Part shown: piece after piece, positions 18,199 to 26,000 of the stretch
How positions within the stretch are numbered: the stretch's first letter is position 1
Layout of the letters: each line of letters starts with the position of its first letter
DNA from: Symploca sp. SIO2E6
Lineage (GTDB): Bacteria; Cyanobacteriota; Cyanobacteriia; Cyanobacteriales; Coleofasciculaceae
Length of the DNA: 35,514 bases
Assembly: GCA_010672425.1 (NCBI GenBank)
Contig: JAAHGR010000002.1
Location: 1 to 35,514 of the forward strand
Direction of reading: 5' to 3'
Made by a program: the position numbers and the translations under genes
The notes under the pieces: model-generated
What the model was told of the DNA's origin: nothing
The model's database searches: none
The model's input: only the letters and a program-made list of their open reading frames with translations

Positions 18199-21157
18199 TC
18201 TTCTCCTCGTTGACGGTCATTCCCTAGCATTTCGCTCTTACTTTGCCTTTGCTAAAGGCAGGGATGGGGGACTGCGCACAACTACGGGGATTCCCACTAG
18301 TGTCTGTTTTGGCTTTCTCAAATCCCTGCTAGAGGTGATGAGTTCCGAGCAACCCCAGTCGATGGCGGTGGCTTTTGATACCCAAGAACCGACATTTCGC
18401 CATGAGGTGGACGAAAATTACAAGGCAGGAAGGGATGAAACCCCGGAAGAATTTATCCCGGATTTACAAAATCTCCAGGAATTGCTGGCTGCTTTAAGAG
18501 TACCTGTAGTCACGGCTCCTGGCTATGAGGCGGATGATCTGTTGGCAACCCTAGCTTATCGTGCTAGTGATAGGGGTTATCAAGTCAAAATTTTAACAGG
18601 CGATCGCGATTTATTTCAGCTGGTTAACCCCGAAAAAGGGATTACAGTTTTGTATCTGAGTGGTGCTTTTTGGGGACGTAGTAGTACTACTGGACCAATC
18701 GAATTTCACTCCGAGGATGTGGTAGCAAAACTCGGCATTACCCCAGCACAGGTGGTAGATTATAAGGCCCTTTGTGGGGATAAATCGGATAATATTCCTG
18801 GGGTTAAGGGCATTGGGGAGAAGACGGCAGTTAAATTGCTCAAGGAATATAGTACTCTTGAGGCAATTTATGCTTCCCTGGATCAGATGAGGGATTCCGT
18901 TAGGAAGAAGTTAGAAACTGGTGCAGCGGCAGCTAAACATTCTCAGTACCTGGCTCAACTCAGATTTGATACTCCTGTGGAGATGGAGTTAGAAGACACG
19001 AAACTACAAGGGTTTGAGCTGGGAGTGATTCAACCCCTGTTAGAAAAGTTAGAGCTTAAGTCATTTTTGGTTAAAATTGACCAATTCCAGGAGCAGTTTG
19101 GTGGTATCGTTGTCGAGGAAGTTGCTCCTGAATCAGCAGAGGTAGTTTTACCAGATGCCGAAACTGAGGATTTGTGGTTCTTCAGTGCCGAGGATACCAC
19201 AGCCTATCAACAGCAACAACTAGCCAATAAACCTTTCCATGTCAGGATTATTGATACAGAAGCTAAGTTAATTGAGTTGGTGCAGCAGCTGCAAAACTGT
19301 ACTGACCCAAAATTTCCTGTAGCCTGGGATACGGAAACTAGTGCTTTGGAACCCAGGGATGCTCAGTTAGTTGGGATTGGTTGTTGTTTTCTTGAGCAGG
19401 GAATGGGGAATGGGGAATGGGGAATGGGGAATGGGGAACAGGGAACAGAGGTGCTTCTTAGGAACTCTTCAGATGTTACAGTTGCTTATTTTCCCATCGC
19501 TCATCGGCGAGGTGTTAATTTAGACCGAGATATCGTACTAGAAGCCTTGCGGCCAATTTTGGAGAGTAGTAATTATCCCAAAGCCTTGCAAAATACTAAG
19601 TTTGACCGCTTGGTATTCCGTTGTCAAGGAATTGAGTTAGCGGGAGTGGTCTTTGATACCATGCTAGCCAGTTATGTGCTCAATCCTGATGAGAGCCATA
19701 AACTCAGTGATTTATCCCTGAAATATTTGGGACTGACGGCGCAAAGTTATACGGATTTAGTCCCTAAGGGTAAAACTATTGGTGAGGTAGATATTCCCGC
19801 TGTAGCAGATTACTGCGGTATGGATGTTTACACGACATTCATGCTGGTAGCTAAATTGGGAGCAGAACTCCAAAACACTCCTCAATTGCAGCAGCTGTTG
19901 CTGGAGGTGGAACTATGCCTCGAAGCGGTGTTAGCTGAGATGGAATACCAAGGTATTCGTATTGATCAAGCATACCTCAAGGACTTTTCCCAACAACTAG
20001 AAACAGATTTACTCAACCTTGAGCAGCAAGCTTACCAAGATGCCGAGGAAGAGTTTAACCTGGGGTCTCCCAAACAGCTGAGTGAGTTGCTCTTTGTTAA
20101 ATTAGAGTTAGACCGTAAGAAATCTCGCAAAATCAAAACCGGTTACTCCACCGATGCCGCCACCCTGGAAAAGCTGCGAGGGGATCATCCGGTAGTGGAT
20201 CGGATTCTGGAATACCGGTCTCTGGCTAAATTGAAATCTACCTATGTCGATGCTTTACCTGCACTACTGCGTGCCGATAGCCAACGGGTACATACAGATT
20301 TTAACCAAGCGGTGACTACCACAGGACGTCTCTCTTCTTCTCACCCCAATTTACAGAATATTCCGATCCGCACTGCCTTTTCCCGGCAAATTCGCAAGGC
20401 TTTTATCCCAGAACCTGGTTGGTTATTAGTAGCGGCAGACTACTCCCAAATTGAATTACGCATCCTAGCCCACTTGAGTAAGGAACCAGTTTTGGTAGAA
20501 GCTTATCAGACTCAGGGAGATGTTCATACCCTCACAGCTCAAATGTTGTTTGAGAAGGAGGAAATCACCCCAGAAGAACGACGTTTGGGTAAGGTGATTA
20601 ATTTTGGTGTGATTTACGGCATGGGAGCCCAAAGATTTGCCCGGGAAGCCAAGATGCCAGCCTCCCAAGGGAAAATATTTATCGATCGCTTTAATGAGCG
20701 CTATCCCCAGATTTTTGCCTATTTAGAGCAGATGAAGCAACAAGCGATCGCCCAAGGTTATGTAGAAACTATTTTAGGACGCCGCCGCTATTTTAACTTC
20801 ACTAGTGAGAAACTGCGAAGAGAGCAAGGGAAAGATTTAGCAGAGATTGATCTAGGGAAATTCAAAGGAATAGGAGCCTACGATGCCGGTTTACTCAGAG
20901 CCGCTGCTAATTCTCCGATTCAGGGCTCTAGTGCAGATATTATCAAAGTGGCGATGGTGAAACTGCATCAAATATTACGGAATTACCAAGCGCGGTTGCT
21001 GTTGCAAGTACATGATGAATTAGTTTTTGAAGTTCCTCCAGAAGAGTGGGAGGAATTGCAGCCACAAATTCGGGAAGCGATGGAGTCAGCAGTGGAGTTA
21101 ACTGTACCGTTGGTAGTTGATGTTCATGCAGGGTTGAATTGGATGGAAGCGAAGTAG
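18185..21157 (+). CDS. polA: DNA polymerase I
   Basis: The 990-residue product carries all three Pol I domains. The 5'-3' nuclease spans about 1-290 (LLVDGHSLAFRSYFA, YEADDLLATLA, GDRDLFQLV and GDKSDNIPGVKGIGEKTA). The 3'-5' exonuclease spans about 370-590, with D382 and E384 in DTE and YCGMD later, so proofreading should be active. The polymerase spans about 600-990, with motif A DYSQIELRILAHL, motif B RRLGKVINFGVIYGMG and motif C VHDELVFE. It acts in Okazaki-fragment maturation and repair. Two oddities: the ATG at 18185 is part of a heptamer array with no visible SD, and residues 405-422 (QGMGNGEWGMGNGEQGTE) are encoded by a second heptamer repeat inside the exonuclease domain. The frame is intact. 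Confidence 0.98.
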   Translation: MTNDYLLLVDGHSLAFRSYFAFAKGRDGGLRTTTGIPTSVCFGFLKSLLEVMSSEQPQSMAVAFDTQEPTFRHEVDENYKAGRDETPEEFIPDLQNLQELLAALRVPVVTAPGYEADDLLATLAYRASDRGYQVKILTGDRDLFQLVNPEKGITVLYLSGAFWGRSSTTGPIEFHSEDVVAKLGITPAQVVDYKALCGDKSDNIPGVKGIGEKTAVKLLKEYSTLEAIYASLDQMRDSVRKKLETGAAAAKHSQYLAQLRFDTPVEMELEDTKLQGFELGVIQPLLEKLELKSFLVKIDQFQEQFGGIVVEEVAPESAEVVLPDAETEDLWFFSAEDTTAYQQQQLANKPFHVRIIDTEAKLIELVQQLQNCTDPKFPVAWDTETSALEPRDAQLVGIGCCFLEQGMGNGEWGMGNGEQGTEVLLRNSSDVTVAYFPIAHRRGVNLDRDIVLEALRPILESSNYPKALQNTKFDRLVFRCQGIELAGVVFDTMLASYVLNPDESHKLSDLSLKYLGLTAQSYTDLVPKGKTIGEVDIPAVADYCGMDVYTTFMLVAKLGAELQNTPQLQQLLLEVELCLEAVLAEMEYQGIRIDQAYLKDFSQQLETDLLNLEQQAYQDAEEEFNLGSPKQLSELLFVKLELDRKKSRKIKTGYSTDAATLEKLRGDHPVVDRILEYRSLAKLKSTYVDALPALLRADSQRVHTDFNQAVTTTGRLSSSHPNLQNIPIRTAFSRQIRKAFIPEPGWLLVAADYSQIELRILAHLSKEPVLVEAYQTQGDVHTLTAQMLFEKEEITPEERRLGKVINFGVIYGMGAQRFAREAKMPASQGKIFIDRFNERYPQIFAYLEQMKQQAIAQGYVETILGRRRYFNFTSEKLRREQGKDLAEIDLGKFKGIGAYDAGLLRAAANSPIQGSSADIIKVAMVKLHQILRNYQARLLLQVHDELVFEVPPEEWEELQPQIREAMESAVELTVPLVVDVHAGLNWMEAK
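19399..19447 (+). repeat. In-frame heptamer array inside polA
   Basis: Five GGGAATG units are followed by two GGGAACA units. They encode a Gly/Asn/Glu-rich loop between the strand LVGIGCCFLE and the later strand VTVAYFPIAH of the proofreading exonuclease domain. The unit length is 7, so gain or loss of a single copy would shift the frame; the present total leaves the gene open. Confidence 0.9.
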
Positions 21158-21191
21158 GTGTTGGTTGTTTGTTGTTTGTTGTTTGTTGTTG
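21158..21191. repeat. TTGTTTG-type heptamers after polA
   Basis: Four to five units of a TTGTTTG-like heptamer begin directly after the polA stop codon. This is the third heptamer array attached to this gene. Confidence 0.7.
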
Positions 21192-21195
21192 GGTG

Positions 21196-21217
21196 ACTGG
21201 CAAGATGCCAGTTCCAC
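21196..21217 (-). repeat. GTGGA-hairpin repeat, single copy
   Basis: Read on the minus strand it is GTGGA followed by the perfect hairpin ACTGGCA-TCT-TGCCAGT. The same element occurs as a five-fold array in front of the full-length CHAT gene. Confidence 0.75.
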
Positions 21218-21246
21218 ATTCCCTTATTTCTTGAAAGGATTTAACC

Positions 21247-21408
21247 ATGAAATATGTTCTGCTGACTTCTAACTGGTTATCTTTCCTGATGTCTTTGGTA
21301 GGAGCAATTCCTGTGGGCATCGCTTCACTAGCACAGGCTCAACCGATTACTCCGGCAGCAGATGGTACTGGTACGATTGTTATATCAATTCCGGCTATAT
21401 TGGTATAA
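21247..21408 (+). pseudogene. 5' stub of a haemagglutination-domain/CHAT gene
   Basis: The 53-codon frame starts [20 protein letters not shown] and continues through the signal peptide and [13 protein letters not shown]. It is almost identical to the first 45 residues of the large gene at 23060. The similarity, including the upstream AAAGGA ribosome-binding site and one hairpin repeat, stops abruptly at 21382 (equivalent to 23194), and the frame then closes after ISIPAILV. A stable exported product is unlikely. It is best read as the remnant of a duplicated or deleted paralogue. Confidence 0.8.
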
Positions 21409-21673
21409 TATTCATGACGTAGGGGCGCAATGCTTGCGCCCGCCAGCTCAAACAACCGATAGAAGAAGTCGGGGATCTGGGATGTTGCCCGTTGCCTCAA
21501 CCTACCCCTACTAATTCGTAATTACGGTTTGAGGGATAATTTTGGTAACCGTGAAGTTATCGACAGGGCGGGTTTTGCACAACAGTTATCGTCGAATGGG
21601 TTAAAATAACTCTAAACCCGCCCCTACAAATATGCGGAATTTTAGGCCAATTCTACATTCTAAATTCTACATT
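21409..21673. repeat. Mosaic of dispersed inverted repeats
   Basis: Three repeat fragments lie side by side. GGGCGCAA-tgc-TTGCGCCC (21423-21441) is a perfect hairpin. AGAAGAAGTCGGGGATCT (21461-21478) is one arm of the element found complete at 34182-34250. GGGCGGGTTT (21566-21575) with AAACCCGCCC (21614-21623) bounds a 58-bp element that recurs at 34951-35009. No gene is visible here. Confidence 0.65.
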
Positions 21674-21808
21674 CTAAATTCTCTGATTGGTAGCAGGATG
21701 GTAACGCACTCGCTGTTGTATCCATTCTTGCAGACTTTCTGTATCATCTGCGATCGCGGCTAATATCAAGTCCGGATAATTACTTATAATTCCCTGATAC
21801 GTGGATGC
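21674..21808 (-). pseudogene. C-terminal fragment of an unrecognised gene
   Basis: On the minus strand the frame reads ...YQGIISNYPDLILAAIADDT and then ESLQEWIQQRVRYHPATNQR before a stop at 21674. It has protein-like composition and a HIP1 site inside. There is no start codon and an in-frame stop lies just upstream of 21808. I read it as the surviving 3' end of a decayed gene and cannot name the family. Confidence 0.4.
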
Positions 21809-21854
21809 GAGGGGGATCTAACAAGATTAAGCGATTATAACTAGTAACTTGGGT

Positions 21855-22000
21855 TATTATGAAAAGCTGCTTGAGTGCCCAAAAATTCTGATTGCGCAAG
21901 AATACTCTTTGGGGGAGAATTATCAGGTGGGCATTGCGAAGCAATCATGTCGCAGCTATTGGAGATTTTTGACAATGCCCACCCTACAGCTTGCAATCGC
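21855..22000. repeat. 146-bp direct repeat, left copy
   Basis: It matches 22717-22862 over 146 bp with roughly nine differences and no length change. It contains an inner inverted pair GGTGGGCATTG (21926-21936) and CAATGCCCACC (21973-21983). The left copy sits at the 3' end of the antitoxin gene. Confidence 0.85.
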
Positions 22001-22017
22001 ATCGTAGTACATTTATG

Positions 22018-22317
22018 TCACCTTGAAACAACTTCTACCTTGACATCCATCCCTACTTTCCCTAGCAGATTAATTAACTTATCTACACTAAATCGACTAA
22101 TTTCACCGTTCATTAAATTACTAATTCTCGGTTGTGTTTCTCCCAAAAAATCTGCCGCCTCTTTTTGAGTCCACCCTCGTTCCTGGATATGGGAACGCAA
22201 ATCTAACATCAGATCAGCTCTTACCTTAAGATTTATTGCTTCTTCTACCTCGAATCCCAAATCTTTAAATACATTCTCCTCTCCTAACACGACTTTGAAC
22301 ATTTTTTCCTCAGTCAT
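22018..22317 (-). CDS. XRE-family antitoxin, HigA-like
   Basis: The 99-residue product has a helix-turn-helix around residues 48-75 (GWTQKEAADFLGETQPRISN and LMNGEISRFSVDKL), typical of the antitoxin that follows a Gp49/HigB-type toxin. It should bind and neutralise the toxin and repress the operon. Its ATG at 22317 overlaps the end of the toxin gene by 8 bp. An in-frame ATG at 22302 has GAGG five bases upstream and gives MFKVVLGEENVF, so either start is possible. Toxin-first order is usual for higBA. The end lies about 18 bp from the left 146-bp repeat. Confidence 0.85.
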   Translation of the reverse strand: MTEEKMFKVVLGEENVFKDLGFEVEEAINLKVRADLMLDLRSHIQERGWTQKEAADFLGETQPRISNLMNGEISRFSVDKLINLLGKVGMDVKVEVVSR

Positions 22318-22666
22318 TTTCCTGTTTCTCCCTTTGTCGGTACCTAAACTGAACCATATTTTGATAGCGCTTCTTTCCTAGTTCGATGTTCTGCGTTGAA
22401 GTCTTCTGTGTTTTTTTCTGGAAAGCATGGAGCACATAGACTGCCTCTTCAAATCTAGCCACATAGAAAACCCTATAGGCTTCCCCTATCTCAATACGAA
22501 TCTCTTCAACTCCCTTGCCAATGATTGTCATAGGCTTAAAATCCGTAGGTTTTTCACCCCTTTGGATCGCCCTCAATTGGAAACCAGCCTTGCGCCGTGC
22601 CTCCTGGGGAAATTTCGATAATTCTTCTCTAGAAGAACCAACCCAGTAAATCAGCTTGTCTGTCAT
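22310..22666 (-). CDS. HigB-like toxin (phage Gp49-like, RelE superfamily)
   Basis: The 118-residue product has a RelE/HigB-type fold signature: YWVGSSREELSKFPQEARRK near the start, GEAYRVFYVARFEEAVYVLH in the middle and the hallmark FQKKTQKT segment. A basic Lys/Arg/Gln tail follows. Family members are ribosome-dependent mRNA interferases. The ATG at 22666 has AAGG a few bases upstream. It is translationally coupled to the antitoxin gene through an 8-bp overlap. The pair is bracketed by the two 146-bp direct repeats, which suggests it moved or was captured as a unit. The frame is intact, so activity is plausible. Confidence 0.88.
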   Translation of the reverse strand: MTDKLIYWVGSSREELSKFPQEARRKAGFQLRAIQRGEKPTDFKPMTIIGKGVEEIRIEIGEAYRVFYVARFEEAVYVLHAFQKKTQKTSTQNIELGKKRYQNMVQFRYRQREKQEND

Positions 22667-22716
22667 GAGCTTACCTTACTAGAGAATATACCTTATTTGG
22701 CATAAAAAGACAATAC

Positions 22717-22862
22717 TATTATGAAAAGCTGCTTGAGTGCCCACTAATCCCAATTGCGCAAGAATACTCTTTGGGGGACAATTATCAGGTGGGCATTGCG
22801 AAGCAATCATGTCGCAGCTATTGGAGATTTTTGACAATGCCCACCCTACAGCTTGCGATCGC
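22717..22862. repeat. 146-bp direct repeat, right copy
   Basis: Same length and orientation as 21855-22000, 862 bp away, with the GGTGGGCATTG ... CAATGCCCACC pair preserved. It ends with an intact GCGATCGC where the left copy has GCAATCGC. It lies upstream of the toxin gene. Confidence 0.85.
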
Positions 22863-22904
22863 TTCTTTTCCTGTCTCAATCTGAATCACATCATAATCTT
22901 GGTG

Positions 22905-23034
22905 ACTGGCAAGATGCCAGTTCCACTTTTACTGGCAAGATGCTAGTTCCACTTTTACTGGCAAGATGCTAGTTCCACTTTTACTGGCAAGATGCTAGTT
23001 CCACTTTTACTGGCAAGATGCTAGTTCCACATTC
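22905..23034 (-). repeat. Five 26-bp hairpin-repeat units in front of the CHAT gene
   Basis: Five units of exactly 26 bp. Unit 1 carries the perfect hairpin ACTGGCA-AGA-TGCCAGT followed by TCCAC; units 2-5 share one change (TGCTAGT), which weakens the stem in the same way. The shared change shows that units 2-5 arose by amplification of a single mutated copy. The array ends 25 bp before the ATG of the large gene, so it lies in its promoter or leader. Confidence 0.85.
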
Positions 23035-23059
23035 CCTTGTTTCTTGAAAGGATTTAACT

Positions 23060-26000
23060 ATGAAATCTGTTCTGCTGGCTTCTAACTGGTTATCTTTCTT
23101 GATGTCTTTGGTAGCAGCAATTCCTTTGGGAATCGCTTCACTAGCCCAAGCTCAACCGATTACTCCAGCAGCAGATGGTACTGGTACAATTGTTACTCCT
23201 AATGGCGATCGCTACGATATTCATGGGGGTAGTTTATCCGGAGATGGGGCAAATCTGTTTCATAGTTTGCAGCAATTTGGCTTAAATTCAGGACAAATAG
23301 CCAATTTTCTGTCCAATCCCCAAATTCAGAATATCCTGGGACGGGTGGTTGGGGGTGATCCTTCGATAATTCATGGCTTGATTCAGGTTACTGGTGGTAA
23401 CTCTAACCTCTACTTGATGAATCCGGCAGGGATAGTTTTTAGTGAGGGTGCTAGTTTAAATGTGCCAGCTAGTTTTACGGCAACTACTGCTAATGGTATT
23501 GGCTTTAGTAATGCTCAATGGTTCAATGCTGTTGGAGATAATAATTATCAGGATTTGCTGGGTAATCCTGGTAGTTTTGCTTTCACAATGAGTCAGCCGG
23601 GGAGTATTGTCAATGCTGGTGAGTTGGCGGTAGGAGTAGGACAGCAGTTAACTCTATTGGGTGGTACAGTTATCAATACTGGTACTATCTTGGCTCCAGA
23701 AGGAGAGATTACGATTACCGCAGTACCAGGGGAGAAGGTGGTACGTATCAGCCGGGAAGGAATGGTGCTGAGTTTAGAAGTTGAGCAGGCTTCACCCATA
23801 GCTGGGGGGATTGCTCCTGTCAGTTTACCGGCATTGCTGAGTGGGGGTAATTTGGAGGATGCTACAGGGGTAAGAGTTAACCCAGATGGTACGGTGAGTT
23901 TGACTGGTTCAGGGATTAGTTTGCCAGCAGAAGGGGGAATGGCGATTGCTTCTGGTAATCTGGAGGCTTCTGGTGATACTGGTGGCAGTGTTAATGTTTT
24001 CGGCAATAAAGTTGGTTTGATTGGTGGCAATATCGATGCTTCTGGTATCAATGGCGGCGGTAATGTGCTCATTGGTGGGGATTACCGAGGTGAGGGTACT
24101 GTACCGAATGCTCAGCGCACTTTTGTTAGTAGTGACTCGGTGATTAATGCGGATGCGCTGCTCAATGGTAATGGGGGTCGTGCGATTGTTTGGGCGGATG
24201 AGACCAACCGCTTCTATGGTAAGATTACAGCACAAGGTGGATTGGTTAGTGGTAATGGTGGCTTTGCTGAAGTTTCAGGTAAGGAGTTCCTGGATTTTGC
24301 TGGTACAGCTAACTTAGGAGCTACTCAAGGTCAGGTTGGTACTTTACTCTTAGATCCGGAAAATATCACGATTATTGACGGTGCTAATGTTCCAGCTGAG
24401 TTAGGAGAGAATGATGCATTTGCTGATCCAGGTGTCAATAATACGATTAACAATGGCACGATTAACGCTGCAACAGCCAATGTAATCCTGCAAGCTAACA
24501 ATGATATTACTTTTGAGGCTCCGATTAACATTGCGGCTTTGGGAGTGGGATTGACTGCCGAAGCCAATAACGACATTATTGTTAATGCTGATATTACCAC
24601 TCTTGAGGGTAACGTCTTCCTCAATGCTAACTCTGACGGTATGAATGGTGGTGCTATCAACCTTAATGAGAACATAACTATTAATACCAATGGTGGTAAT
24701 TTCACTGGCACTGGCACAGGAAATGACCCATTCATCAGCGGCATTACTCTCAATAATAACAGCACCATTAATGCTGCTGGTGGCAATATTAACCTTACTG
24801 GTACTGGTGTCGCAGGTGGTAATGAGGGTTATGGTATTGAGGTTGGTGGCAGTATAGAGACAACAGGGACAGGGACGATCAACCTCAATGGTACAGGCGG
24901 TGCTGGAAATAATAGCAATATAGGAATATTTATGAGTGCCACTGGCAGTATTAGTGCCAATGATGGCAATATCAGCTTAACTGGTACAAGTAATGGAACG
25001 GGAGAGGGTAATCATGGTATCTTTTTGAATCAAGGTGGTGCTGTAGAAACAACTGGAATAGGTGCGATTGACTTAATAGGCATTGCCAGTGATGGGAATG
25101 GTAATGTCAATAAAGGGATACTTATTACAAATACGAGTTCTATCTTCTCAGTGGATGGAAATATTAATCTCACGGGTATCGGTGGTGATGGAAATGGCAG
25201 AAATAGTGAAGGAATCACGGTTATTAACCAAGGTTCTATCTCCTCAGTGAATGGCGATATTAACCTGAATGGCACTGGAGGAACTGGAAGCAGTGGCTTC
25301 AGCCAAGGGATTGAAATCAATCGTGGAGGAGTGGTGGAAACTACGGGAAGCGGGAATATTACTATAGAAGGTAGTATTAATGCTAGTGGTGCATTCAACG
25401 TTGGCATATTTATTGGCAACCAAGACACTCGTGTTTCTTCAGTAGATGGCAATATTAGCCTGAAGGGAACTAGTAACGGTACTCAAGATACTGAATACGG
25501 CATTGTATTGATCGATAATGGTGTGGTGGAATCAACGGGGAGTGGAACCATTACCTTGGAAGGTTCATCTGCAAGTACAGACGGTATTCGCGTGCAGAAT
25601 ACTGCAATTAACCCGACAGGAATTGGTAGTGGTACAGTCACTCTCACCTCGATGCAAGACATTACTGCGGGCAATATTACTACCCAAGGGGAGTTAATCG
25701 TTAATACCGATAGCATCTACACCCTAGATAATCCGGTAACTGCCAACGGTGGAGTTACCATCACCGCTGCTGATGTGCAACTCAATGCCTTGCTGGATGC
25801 AGGTAATAGTAATGTCACCTTCCAACCTTCAGATCCTACCTTTACTATCGGTATCGGAGATGGTAGTAACAGTAATTTCAACTTGGATACCACTGAATTG
25901 ACAACTAATCTCAACTCCGCTGGCACTGTAACGATTGGCAGTCCTGGATTTACTGGTACTGGAGAGGTACAACTAAGAAACTTAGATCTGAGTGGAGAGG

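Noticed and set aside
21875-22168. Small plus-strand frames in the 146-bp repeats (also 22737-22946)
   Set aside because: They exist because the repeat is open in one frame; they diverge as soon as the repeat ends and overlap the antitoxin gene.
22905-23034. CRISPR array
   Set aside because: The 26-bp units are contiguous with no spacers; it is a tandem repeat. No cas genes are present. The same applies to 33697-33798.
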